Below, in pieces: positions 28,401 to 36,400 of a DNA stretch of 64,000 nucleotides (within the stretch, counting starts at the first letter, position 1; each line of letters starts with the position of its first letter). The stretch covers positions 744,001-808,000 of the forward strand of contig FOCD01000002.1 in the NCBI GenBank assembly GCA_900110015.1. Reading direction: 5' to 3'. A model generated the notes under the pieces. It saw nothing but the letters and a program-made list of their open reading frames with translations. It had not been told where the DNA came from and searched no databases. Source of the stretch: Terribacillus saccharophilus. Its GTDB lineage: Bacteria > Bacillota > Bacilli > Bacillales > Amphibacillaceae. The translations under genes were made by a program, and so were the position numbers.

Positions 28401-31400
28401 CTAATTCTGATACAACAGCACCTATAGCTCCAGAAGTCGATCCTTTAGATAGTGACGACACTTCTCTTTCTGGTACAGCTGAAGCAAATACAGATATTAT
28501 CGTTACTCTACCGAACGGAGCCTCCGTTAGAACGACAGCTGACGCAGATGGTAATTGGACTGTTGATATTCCATCTCAAAATCCTGACGCTGTACTTTCA
28601 GTTGTAGCAGTTGACGAGGCTCGTAATATCAGTGGCGCTAGTACAGTTGTTGTAACAAATGCTGATACTACTGCTCCGGATGCTCCGCAGATTAATGCAA
28701 TAGATAGTGATGATACTTCACTTTCCGGGACTACGGAAGCAAACGCTGATGTCATTGTTACGCTACCAAATGGAACTTCTGTCAGAACGACTGCCGATGC
28801 AGATGGCAACTGGACAGTTGATATTCCAACCCAATATCCTGGTGTGGCACTTTCAGTTGTAGCTGTTGATGAGGCTCGCAATATGAGTAGCGCTAGTACG
28901 ATTGTTGTAACGAATGCTGATACTACTGCTCCGGATGCTCCGGAAGTCAATCCTGTTGACAGTGACGACACTTCTCTTTCTGGGACGGCGGAACCGGATG
29001 CGGACATTATTGTGACACTTCCAGACGGAACTTCTGTCAGAACGACTGCCGATGCAGATGGCAACTGGACAGTTGATATTCCAACCCAAGATCCTGGTGT
29101 GGCGCTTTCAGTTGTAGCAGTTGACGAGGCTCGTAATATCAGTGGCGCTAGTACAGTTGTTGTAACGAACGCGGATACTACTGCTCCGGATGCACCAGAA
29201 GTTAATCCTGTTGACAGTGACGACACTTCTCTTTCTGGGACGGCGGAACCAGATGCGGATATTATCGTGACGCTTCCAGACGGAACTTCTGTCAGAACAA
29301 CCGCTGATGCAGATGGTAACTGGACAGTTGATATTCCTGCTCAAAGCCCTGGTGCTGCACTTTCTGTTGTAGCGGTTGATGAGGCTCGTAATGTTAGCAG
29401 TGCTAGTACAGTTGTTGTAACGAATGCTGATACTACTGCTCCTGAAGCTCCTGAGGTTGATCCTGTAAACAGTGACGATACTTCTCTTGCTGGTACAGCT
29501 GAGCCTAACTCTAATATCATTGTGACGCTTCCTAATGGCTCAACAATCAGTACAACTACAGACGAACAAGGCAACTGGTCTGTTGACATTCCAGCTCAAG
29601 ATCCTAACGCTATCCTTTCCGTTGTAGCGGTTGATGAAGCTCGTAATGTTAGTAGCTCAAGTTCGGTTGTTGTAACAAATACTGATACTACTGCTCCTGA
29701 AGCTCCTGTAGTCAATGCAGTTGATAGCGACGATACTACCCTTTCTGGGACCGCGGAACCAGATGCGGATATCATCGTGACGCTTCCAGACGGAACTTCT
29801 GTCAGAACAACCGCTGATGCAGATGGTAACTGGACAGTCGATGTCCCGGCTCAAAGCCCTGGCGCTTCTCTTTCTGTTGTTGCGGTTGACGAAGCTCGTA
29901 ATGTTAGCGGCACTAGTACGGTTGTTGTAACAAATGCTGACACTACTGCTCCAGAAACTCCAGAAGTCAATGCAGTTGATAGCGACGATACTACCCTTTC
30001 TGGGACCGCGGAACCAAATGCAGATATTATCATCACGCTACCTAATGGCTCAACAATAAATACAGCTGCAGATGCTCAAGGTAACTGGTCTGTTGACATT
30101 CCGGCTCAAGACCCAGACGCTATCCTTTCCGTTGTAGCTGTTGACGAAGCTCGTAATGTAAGCGGCTCAGGGTCAGTTGTTGTAACAAACGCTGATACTA
30201 CTGCTCCCGATGCTCCTGAGGTCAATGCAGTTGATAGCGACGATACTACCCTTTCTGGGACTGCAGAGCCAAATGCAGATATTATCGTCACGCTACCTAA
30301 TGGCTCAACTATAAATACAACTGCAGACGCTCAAGGTAACTGGTCTGTTGACATACCGACTCAAGAGTCTGGCGCTGTCCTTTCAGTTGTAGCTGTTGAC
30401 GAAGCTCGTAATGTAAGTAATTCAGCCAATATTACTGTGCAGGCTGGCGAATCTGATATACCTGCACCTCCAGTAGCAGGGCCAATTACAGCGAATGATA
30501 ACTTTATATTTGGCCTTTCCGGGTTCAATTCATTTATCTTCCTCTACCTACCTGATGGTACAGTGATAGAAACAAGAGCAAATGACCAAGGGCAATGGTC
30601 TGCTGAAATTCCGCCACAAGATGCCGGCAGTGAAATAACAATCATTGAAACCGATCAAAACGGTAATAGCAGTGAACCTACCGTATTAACAGTTGGTGAT
30701 GAACCGGACACAGAGGCTCCCGCAACACCTATAGCTTTACCTGTATCCAACACAGATACTTCGTTGACGGGTATCGCTGAACCGGACACTACAGTAGTAG
30801 TAACACTGCCAAACGGCACACAGCTAGAAACCGTTTCAGATACTAACGGTAATTGGGTAATTGACATCCCGACTCAAGAAGCAGGTGCTGAACTTTCTAT
30901 CATCTCTATAGATGCTGCTGGTAATCTAAGTGCTTCCCAGGTTGTTAGTGTCATTGACAATATTCAGCCGGAAAGCCCAGCTGTAGATCCAATAACCGAC
31001 GAAGATACTTCTCTCTCTGGTGATGGAGAACCTGAATCTACGGTTGTTATTACACTACCTGATGGCTCTATCGTGGAAGCTCCGGTTGATGAAGATGGCA
31101 ATTGGGAAACTGACATTCCGGCTCAAGAACCAGGAGATGAAATTACTGTTGTCGTAACAGACCCAGCTGGCAACGTAAGTGATCCTGTCGTCGTTCCGGT
31201 AGAAAACAGTGATACACAAGCTCCAGATGCTCCTTCTGTTGATCCAGTAACGGATGAAGATACGAATGTTTCAGGCGATGCAGAACCTGGATCAACTGTA
31301 GTTATCACACTTCCAGATGGCTCTATCGTAGATGCTCCGGTTAATGAAGAAGGAAATTGGCAGGCTGAGATTCCAGCTCAAGAATCTGGTGAGGAAATCA

Positions 31401-33949
31401 ATATCGTCGTCACAGATCCAGCAGGCAACGTTAGTAATCCTGTCATCGTTCCAGTTGAAAACAGTGATACAGAAGCTCCGGATTCTCCTTCTGTCGACCC
31501 AGTAACAGATGAAGATACGAATGTTTCTGGTGATGGAGAACCTGGATCTACGGTCATTATCACAGTGCCAGATGGCTCTACTGTGGAAGCTCCGGTCGAT
31601 GAGGATGGCAATTGGCAGGCTGAAATTCCGGCTCAAGAGCCCGGCAATGAGATCATCGTGGTCGTCACCGATCCAGCTGGTAACGTAAGTAATCCTGTCG
31701 TCGTTCCAGTAGAAAACGGAGATACAGAGGCTCCGGATGCTCCTTCTGTCGATCCAGTCACGGATGAAAATACGATTGTTTCTGGTGACGGAGAACCTGG
31801 TTCAACTATCGTTATCACACTTCCAGATGGAGGAACTGTAGACACTCCGGTCGATGAAGATGGCAATTGGGAAGCTGAAATCCCAGCTCAAGAACCTGGT
31901 GATGAAATTGTTGTGGTCATCACCGATCCAGATGGTAATGTAAGTGATCCTGTTATCGTTCCAGTTGAAAACAGCGATACACAAGCTCCTGATGCTCCGG
32001 CTGTAGATCCAGTAACAGACGAAGATACGAATGTTTCTGGTGACGGAGAACCTGGTTCTACTGTCGTTATCACGCTTCCAGATGGAGAGACTGTAGTAGA
32101 AGCTCCGGTCGATGAAGATGGCAATTGGGAAGCTGAAATTCCAGCTCAAGAGCCTGGTGATGAAATTATTGTAGTCGTAACAGATCCAGAAGGTAATGTA
32201 AGTGATCCTGTCATCGTTCCGGTAGAAAACGGTGATACACAAGTTCCGGATGCTCCTTCTGTCGATCCAGTCACGGATGAAGATACGATTGTTTCTGGTG
32301 ACGGTGAACCTGGTTCTACTGTCGTTATCACACTTCCAGATGGAGGAACTGTAGAAGCTCCGGTCGATGAAAACGGCAATTGGGAGGCTGAAGTTCCGGC
32401 TCAAGAGCCTGGAGAAGAAATTGTTGTGGTCATCACTGATCCAGAAGGTAATGTAAGTAATCCTGTCGTCGTTCCAGTAGAAAACGGAGATACTGAAACA
32501 CCGGACGCTCCGGCTGTAGATCCAGTCACGGACGAAGATACGATTGTTTCTGGTGACGGTGAACCTGGTTCAACTATCGTTATTACACTGCCAGATGGAG
32601 GAACTGTAGAAGCTCCGGTCGATGAAAACGGCAATTGGGAAACCGAGATCCCTGCTCAAGATCCTGGTGAGGAAATCATTGTTGTCATTACCGATCCTGA
32701 TGGCAACGTAAGTGATCCTGTGATTGTTCCAGTAGAAGATGAAAATACAGAAGCTCCGGATGCTCCATCTGTCGATCCAATTACTGATAATGACACTGAT
32801 GTTTCCGGCGATGCAGAACCTGGATCGACGGTTGTTATCACACTTCCAGATGGTTCTACTGTGGAAGCTCCAGTTGATGAAAACGGCAACTGGGAAGCTG
32901 ACATTCCGGTTCAAGAACCTGGCGATGAGATTATTGTTGTCGTCACTGATCCGGACAATAACGTAAGCGCACCTGTTATCGTTCCAGTTGAAGGTGAAGA
33001 TACTGAAGCTCCAGACACTCCTTCCGTTGATCCAGTAACGGATGAAGATACAAATGTTTCTGGCGATGGAGAACCTGGATCTACCGTTGTTATCACACTT
33101 CCAGATGGTTCTACTGTAGAAACTCCGGTTGATGAAGATGGCAATTGGGAAGTTGACATTCCAGCACAAGATCCTGGTGATGAGGTTATCGTAGTGATAA
33201 CTGATCCAGCTGGAAATGAAAGTGATCCGGTTATCGTTCCAGTAGAAAATGCTGATACAGAAGCTCCAGACTCACCTTCTGTCGACCCAGTAACGGATGA
33301 AGATACAAATGTTTCTGGCGATGGAGAACCTGGATCTACCGTTGTTATCACACTTCCAGATGGTTCTACTGTAGAAGCTCCTGTTGATGAAGATGGCAAT
33401 TGGGAAGTTGACATTCCAGCACAAGATCCTGGTGATGAGGTCATCGTAGTAATAACTGATCCAGCTGGAAATGAAAGTGATCCGGTTATCGTTCCAGTAG
33501 AAAATGCTGATACAGAAGCACCAGACACACCTTCTGTCGACCCGGTAACGGATGAAGATACGAATGTTTCTGGTGACGGAGAACCTGGATCGACGGTTGT
33601 TATCACACTTCCAGATGGCTCTACTATAGAAGCTCCGGTTGATGAAGATGGCAACTGGTCCGTTCCGGCACCTGGACTGAAGCCTGGTGATGAGATTACT
33701 GTTATTGGTAAGGATTCTGATGGTAATGAAGGTAAGCCTACCCGAGTAACTGTTGGCAATAATGAAGAAGGCGGTACAGATACGTCCACAGTCCTTCCAG
33801 GTAGTGGGTCTTCTGATGGTACTTATGATGGAAGACAGCTGCCACAGACATCCAATAACTTCTTCACATCCATTTTGATAAGTGCAGGAGCATTGATTGC
33901 AGGAGCGATTTCACTCGTTGCATCTCGCTTTAGAAGAAAAAATCAGTAA
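25430..33949 (+). CDS. Giant cell-wall-anchored Ig-repeat adhesin with LPQTS sorting signal
   Basis: Secreted surface protein of 2839 aa. A basic N-terminus and short hydrophobic signal (about 20-45) precede a unique domain (about 55-220, rich in Asn/Thr/Ser), a likely ligand-binding head. Thirty tandem Ig-like repeats of about 84-85 aa (Big_6-like: DDTxLxGTAEPxxxIxVTLPDG, DGNWxxxIPAQ, DEAGNxS) form a stalk of about 2550 aa. The C-terminus is LPQTS, a hydrophobic helix and RFRRKNQ, a full cell-wall sorting signal. LPxTS-type signals are used by class D sortases such as YhcS, and one is encoded at 35728. The stalk is strongly acidic, and the recurring DxDGNW loops could bind Ca2+. ATG 25430 follows AAAGAGG; an ATG at 25412 lacks a site. 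The ligand is unknown. Confidence 0.88.
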   Translation: MSKRKNYDHKKNMQRKNKLRVAKRSSALLAAAAIVVTPYVYDSEQKTLSKYTAEAADIAVIGNQTLSANYSGGILTLTLRGNQLANIGAISNYSPNFQLPEELSSLLQNPNIRSQTTINYSIPYVGVGGVANLTHTGSVTGSNLTVNTTTNSFGANIRHTLGIAVSSPTTFTARINLANLGITQLPTASDGRLDFRAIAADSLIANVDLLNRRGAATSITTGITDTQPPAAPVLSSVDSDDTTLTGTAEANSRINITLPDGSTATATTDANGNWSAAIPAQQAGGTISATATDAAGNRSSAGTVSVTNADTEPPAAPVINSVDSDDTTVSGTAEAGTVITLTLGDGSTVEATTDEAGNWSADIPAQAADTTITAVATDNAGNESDATSATVTNGDTEAPATPEISPVDSDDTTLSGTAEAGSAITITLPDGSTVETEADDNGNWSAEIPAQDPDSDISVTSTDAAGNQSDPGSVTVTNAGGGADTEPPAAPVIAPVTDEDTTLTGTAEANAEIVVTLPDGSTAETTADADGNWTVEIPVQTADSSITAVAIDEAGNESEAGNVTVTDADSEAPTAPEFNPIDSDDTSLSGTAEPNTDIIVTLPDGSSAETTTDADGNWTVDIPAQEANSDITAIAVDEAGNESDAGSVTVTDADTEAPGAPEINPIDSDDTSLSGTAEPNTDIVVTLPDGSTVETTTDADGNWTVDIPAQEADSEISAVAVDEAGNESDAGSVTVTDADTEAPGAPEINPIDSDDTSLSGTAEPNTDIVVTLPDGSTLDTTTDADGNWTVDIPAQETGSVISVTATDEAGNESDAGTATVTNSDTEAPAAPEVNPVDSDDTSLSGTAEPNTDVVLTFSDGTTVETRSDADGNWNIEIPAQEPGTEISVVAIDDAGNQSDPSTVVVINYDSAPPAAPEINPVTNADTSISGTAEANATIIVTLADGTTAEAIADSEGNWTAEIPAQDPGSEISAIAIDEAGNESESESITVANSDTTAPIAPEVDPLDSDDTSLSGTAEANTDIIVTLPNGASVRTTADADGNWTVDIPSQNPDAVLSVVAVDEARNISGASTVVVTNADTTAPDAPQINAIDSDDTSLSGTTEANADVIVTLPNGTSVRTTADADGNWTVDIPTQYPGVALSVVAVDEARNMSSASTIVVTNADTTAPDAPEVNPVDSDDTSLSGTAEPDADIIVTLPDGTSVRTTADADGNWTVDIPTQDPGVALSVVAVDEARNISGASTVVVTNADTTAPDAPEVNPVDSDDTSLSGTAEPDADIIVTLPDGTSVRTTADADGNWTVDIPAQSPGAALSVVAVDEARNVSSASTVVVTNADTTAPEAPEVDPVNSDDTSLAGTAEPNSNIIVTLPNGSTISTTTDEQGNWSVDIPAQDPNAILSVVAVDEARNVSSSSSVVVTNTDTTAPEAPVVNAVDSDDTTLSGTAEPDADIIVTLPDGTSVRTTADADGNWTVDVPAQSPGASLSVVAVDEARNVSGTSTVVVTNADTTAPETPEVNAVDSDDTTLSGTAEPNADIIITLPNGSTINTAADAQGNWSVDIPAQDPDAILSVVAVDEARNVSGSGSVVVTNADTTAPDAPEVNAVDSDDTTLSGTAEPNADIIVTLPNGSTINTTADAQGNWSVDIPTQESGAVLSVVAVDEARNVSNSANITVQAGESDIPAPPVAGPITANDNFIFGLSGFNSFIFLYLPDGTVIETRANDQGQWSAEIPPQDAGSEITIIETDQNGNSSEPTVLTVGDEPDTEAPATPIALPVSNTDTSLTGIAEPDTTVVVTLPNGTQLETVSDTNGNWVIDIPTQEAGAELSIISIDAAGNLSASQVVSVIDNIQPESPAVDPITDEDTSLSGDGEPESTVVITLPDGSIVEAPVDEDGNWETDIPAQEPGDEITVVVTDPAGNVSDPVVVPVENSDTQAPDAPSVDPVTDEDTNVSGDAEPGSTVVITLPDGSIVDAPVNEEGNWQAEIPAQESGEEINIVVTDPAGNVSNPVIVPVENSDTEAPDSPSVDPVTDEDTNVSGDGEPGSTVIITVPDGSTVEAPVDEDGNWQAEIPAQEPGNEIIVVVTDPAGNVSNPVVVPVENGDTEAPDAPSVDPVTDENTIVSGDGEPGSTIVITLPDGGTVDTPVDEDGNWEAEIPAQEPGDEIVVVITDPDGNVSDPVIVPVENSDTQAPDAPAVDPVTDEDTNVSGDGEPGSTVVITLPDGETVVEAPVDEDGNWEAEIPAQEPGDEIIVVVTDPEGNVSDPVIVPVENGDTQVPDAPSVDPVTDEDTIVSGDGEPGSTVVITLPDGGTVEAPVDENGNWEAEVPAQEPGEEIVVVITDPEGNVSNPVVVPVENGDTETPDAPAVDPVTDEDTIVSGDGEPGSTIVITLPDGGTVEAPVDENGNWETEIPAQDPGEEIIVVITDPDGNVSDPVIVPVEDENTEAPDAPSVDPITDNDTDVSGDAEPGSTVVITLPDGSTVEAPVDENGNWEADIPVQEPGDEIIVVVTDPDNNVSAPVIVPVEGEDTEAPDTPSVDPVTDEDTNVSGDGEPGSTVVITLPDGSTVETPVDEDGNWEVDIPAQDPGDEVIVVITDPAGNESDPVIVPVENADTEAPDSPSVDPVTDEDTNVSGDGEPGSTVVITLPDGSTVEAPVDEDGNWEVDIPAQDPGDEVIVVITDPAGNESDPVIVPVENADTEAPDTPSVDPVTDEDTNVSGDGEPGSTVVITLPDGSTIEAPVDEDGNWSVPAPGLKPGDEITVIGKDSDGNEGKPTRVTVGNNEEGGTDTSTVLPGSGSSDGTYDGRQLPQTSNNFFTSILISAGALIAGAISLVASRFRRKNQ
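26092..33765 (+). repeat. 30 tandem Ig-like coding repeats in two subfamilies
   Basis: Repeats 1-17 (about 26.09-30.45 kb) mostly carry DSDDTSLSGTAEP and have a period near 252 nt. Repeats 20-30 (about 30.96-33.77 kb) carry TDEDTNVSGDGEPGST and have a period of 255 nt. Repeat 18 (about 30.45-30.71 kb) lacks the DT...GTAE core and repeat 19 is intermediate. Neighbouring copies are nearly identical at the DNA level (12/13 near 28.94 and 29.19 kb; 28/29 near 33.04 and 33.30 kb), which indicates recent duplication or gene conversion. Confidence 0.9.
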
Positions 33950-34011
33950 ATAACATTCAGGAAGAGGAGCGGCTCAGCCCTCCTTTTCCTATACATAAAG
34001 GAGGATGCACG

Positions 34012-35715
34012 ATGCAGCCAGAATTATTTACAACAAACAAAATCCGCACCCAATTGGATCTAGCAGAACAACAGTTGCATGCTCTAAAAGATACTATATC
34101 TCCTTCTGTACGAAATCATACCGCTAATACTTATATCCTTTTCGCTTCCTTAGGAACATTTAATTCACAGGCCGAAGTCATTTATTCAGGCCACCATCAC
34201 TTCAATACTGCTGTTTCCGAATTGCTGCGGCGTATAGAAATACACAGTAGGAAACGCTCCATTATCTACCCCTGGATTAAGATTGATGCTGTCAGTCAAG
34301 TAAAACCTATATCATTTCAATCACTTCAAGATGCAATTGCATCTTGTAAAACAAATCACTTCAAATATGGAATCAGCTTTGATAAGGAATTCAATCTGGC
34401 ATTCTTGGAACAGGAAATTAACGGCAACGAGTTCATTCAAGAAAACAGAAGCTCGGGACTAAAAAATTGGTTTGAAGATGCTGTGAACTCCTATTTACTG
34501 AAGCGGGCATGGAATCGCCCTCTCAACCCTTTTCAGCTTTCACAATACAAAGAACGAACGGTTTTTCTTTTTGACACAGTTTCTACTTTTATAGGACCGA
34601 AGGCTATCATTCACCTGCAGCATGGCAACCACAAAAATGGCATTCGCCCTATCCGGCATCTTGACCGCCATATAGATACTCTAATACAGTGCTCGACAAA
34701 TCATCTTAGAGACCGTGTACAGCAGGACGGAAAGTTTGACTATGGCATATATGCAGCTGCTTCAAAAATAATTACGTCTTATAATTTGATTAGACATGCC
34801 GACGCTATCCACTCGCTAGCCGAGGGCTATCGATGGAAAAGGTCATTGCAGCAACAAGATCCCATTCTGTTGCAACGGATGAAGGCTGCACTGGATTATC
34901 TTTTAAAATTCCAGGCAGAAAAGGATTCTAAAACTATTCTTATCGAAAAGGACTCCAAAAACCAGCTGTACAGTCTTGGAGCTACTGCCGCTGCAGTTAT
35001 AGCTATCGCTGACTACCAGTCTCTGACTGGCGATGAGCAGTATTTGGAAGCAGCAAAAAAAATGGCTAATGGTATGCTTACGTTACAAAACAGAAGCGGC
35101 AGTTTCCTGAATATCACTGCAAAGCAGCATCAAGCTGGATATGATGCTAAGGCTGTCTATGCCTTGCTGCGACTGTATCAATTAGATAGTTATCCCTTGT
35201 GGCTAGAAAGAAGCAAGCTTGCATTTGAACACTTTATCAATCGAAGAGTACAGCCTGCACCAAATCACTGGCTCAGTTATGCAGTGTATGAAATGACCGG
35301 TATCATACCTGATAGACGCTATTTTGCCATGAAACTGCAAAGCATCCAAAAAAGATTGGCAGCGATGAAAGGGAATACGAACCCCTCTCCTACACAATTG
35401 CAGATTCTGCTTTGCACTAGAAGATTGCTGGACAGAATGCACCACGCCCAATTAGGTCATCTTTTAAGAGGATTTGATATGAAGAATTTAGAGGATACGA
35501 TACATTCTCGTGCTGATCAGCAGCGGATAGGTTTCTTCTATCCTGAGATAGCAATGTACATGGAGAACCCGAGTTCAGTTGTAGGGAGTTTCTTCAATAG
35601 ACAGCACGGATTCCGTGTACGTATTGATGACCTGCAGCACAATATCAGTTCCTATTGTCTGTATGCCCAATATTATCTGACTGACCATCAAGACCAGTCG
35701 TTAATTCCTTCCTAG
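34012..35715 (+). CDS. Unrecognised 567-aa cytoplasmic protein between adhesin and sortase
   Basis: I do not recognise this family. There is no signal peptide or membrane helix. The N-terminal half (about 1-190) contains mixed alpha/beta stretches (NTYILFASLGTF, FKYGISFDKEFNLAFLEQEINGNEF). The C-terminal half (about 215-560) is a series of helical hairpins with FDYGIYAAASKI, YNLIRHADAIHSLAEGY, LYSLGATAAAVIAIADY and YDAKAVYALLRLYQLD, a pattern like (alpha/alpha)6 six-hairpin sugar-active folds. ATG follows AAGGAGG. It starts 62 nt after the adhesin stop and ends 12 nt before the sortase start, so the three are probably one operon. A role in adhesin modification or cell-surface glycan metabolism is conjecture. 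Confidence 0.55.
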   Translation: MQPELFTTNKIRTQLDLAEQQLHALKDTISPSVRNHTANTYILFASLGTFNSQAEVIYSGHHHFNTAVSELLRRIEIHSRKRSIIYPWIKIDAVSQVKPISFQSLQDAIASCKTNHFKYGISFDKEFNLAFLEQEINGNEFIQENRSSGLKNWFEDAVNSYLLKRAWNRPLNPFQLSQYKERTVFLFDTVSTFIGPKAIIHLQHGNHKNGIRPIRHLDRHIDTLIQCSTNHLRDRVQQDGKFDYGIYAAASKIITSYNLIRHADAIHSLAEGYRWKRSLQQQDPILLQRMKAALDYLLKFQAEKDSKTILIEKDSKNQLYSLGATAAAVIAIADYQSLTGDEQYLEAAKKMANGMLTLQNRSGSFLNITAKQHQAGYDAKAVYALLRLYQLDSYPLWLERSKLAFEHFINRRVQPAPNHWLSYAVYEMTGIIPDRRYFAMKLQSIQKRLAAMKGNTNPSPTQLQILLCTRRLLDRMHHAQLGHLLRGFDMKNLEDTIHSRADQQRIGFFYPEIAMYMENPSSVVGSFFNRQHGFRVRIDDLQHNISSYCLYAQYYLTDHQDQSLIPS

Positions 35716-35727
35716 GAGGTGTATCAC

Positions 35728-36372
35728 ATGCTGAAGTTCATAGGCTATACCCTTTTATTAGTCGGAGCTATCGTACTTGTTATAACCGGCTATCAGTTCT
35801 ATCAATCAGAAGCAAAGAGCGATAACCTTTTAGAAGAAGCCAATGCTATGCTGGCTGAAGAGAAAAACAACAGCAATACGAGTGATACTGCCAATGCTGA
35901 AAATAACAAACCAGAAGATGCTAGTCAATCTGACGGACAAGAAGTCAACAATACAAATATAGTGAATAGGGGAACTTTTGAAGAAGGTGAACTGGTCGGC
36001 ATTCTGCGTATACCTGCCATCGAACTTGAAGTTCCTATTTCAGAAGGAACTGCGCCGCAGGAACTGAAATCAGGAGTTGGCCACGAAACTAGCTCTAGCT
36101 TGCCTGGAGGAGGCAAACAAGTATTTCTTGCCGGGCATAATGATTCTACTTTCCGGCGTGCAGGAGAACTGAAAAATGGTGATGAACTGATAATCGAAAC
36201 CAGTCAGGGGTCATTCAGCTATACAATGTATGCACATGACATTGTGCATGAGTCTAGAACAGATGTCATCACTCCCGGAGATAGTGAATCACTGGTCCTG
36301 ATGACATGTTATCCTTTCACAGGAATAGGCTCGCCCACTGAGCGTTACCTCATATACGCAAAACCAAATTAA
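35728..36372 (+). CDS. Class D sortase
   Basis: Membrane-anchored transpeptidase of 214 aa that would link LPxTS-type proteins to the wall. An N-terminal helix (about 4-22) and an acidic, Asn-rich linker (about 30-80) precede the sortase beta-barrel. The catalytic triad is complete: His137 (FLAGHNDS), Cys194 (LVLMTCYPF) and Arg206 (PTERYLIYA). Short length, N-terminal anchor and GILRIPAIELEVPISEGT fit class D. ATG 35728 is 8 nt after AGGAGG; GTG 35719 would lie in the site. The adhesin at 25430, with LPQTS, is its evident substrate. Confidence 0.9.
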   Translation: MLKFIGYTLLLVGAIVLVITGYQFYQSEAKSDNLLEEANAMLAEEKNNSNTSDTANAENNKPEDASQSDGQEVNNTNIVNRGTFEEGELVGILRIPAIELEVPISEGTAPQELKSGVGHETSSSLPGGGKQVFLAGHNDSTFRRAGELKNGDELIIETSQGSFSYTMYAHDIVHESRTDVITPGDSESLVLMTCYPFTGIGSPTERYLIYAKPN

Positions 36373-36400
36373 AAAGCACAGCCAAAAGGCTGTGCTTTTT
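36371..36400. terminator. Bidirectional intrinsic terminator
   Basis: Perfect 13-bp stem AAAAAGCACAGCC / GGCTGTGCTTTTT with a 4-nt loop, between the sortase gene and the converging ROK gene. Confidence 0.9.

Noticed and set aside
26092-33765. Regular short-period repeats that might suggest a CRISPR array or satellite DNA
   Set aside because: The period is 252-255 nt, the reading frame is open throughout, and the units translate to Ig-like domains. There are no short direct repeats with unique spacers.
28576-33789. Long antisense open frames (up to about 290 codons) opposite the adhesin gene
   Set aside because: They result from the repetitive, stop-poor composition of the repeats, contain low-complexity Ser/Thr/Val-rich products that mirror the Asp/Thr repeats, and lack ribosome sites.
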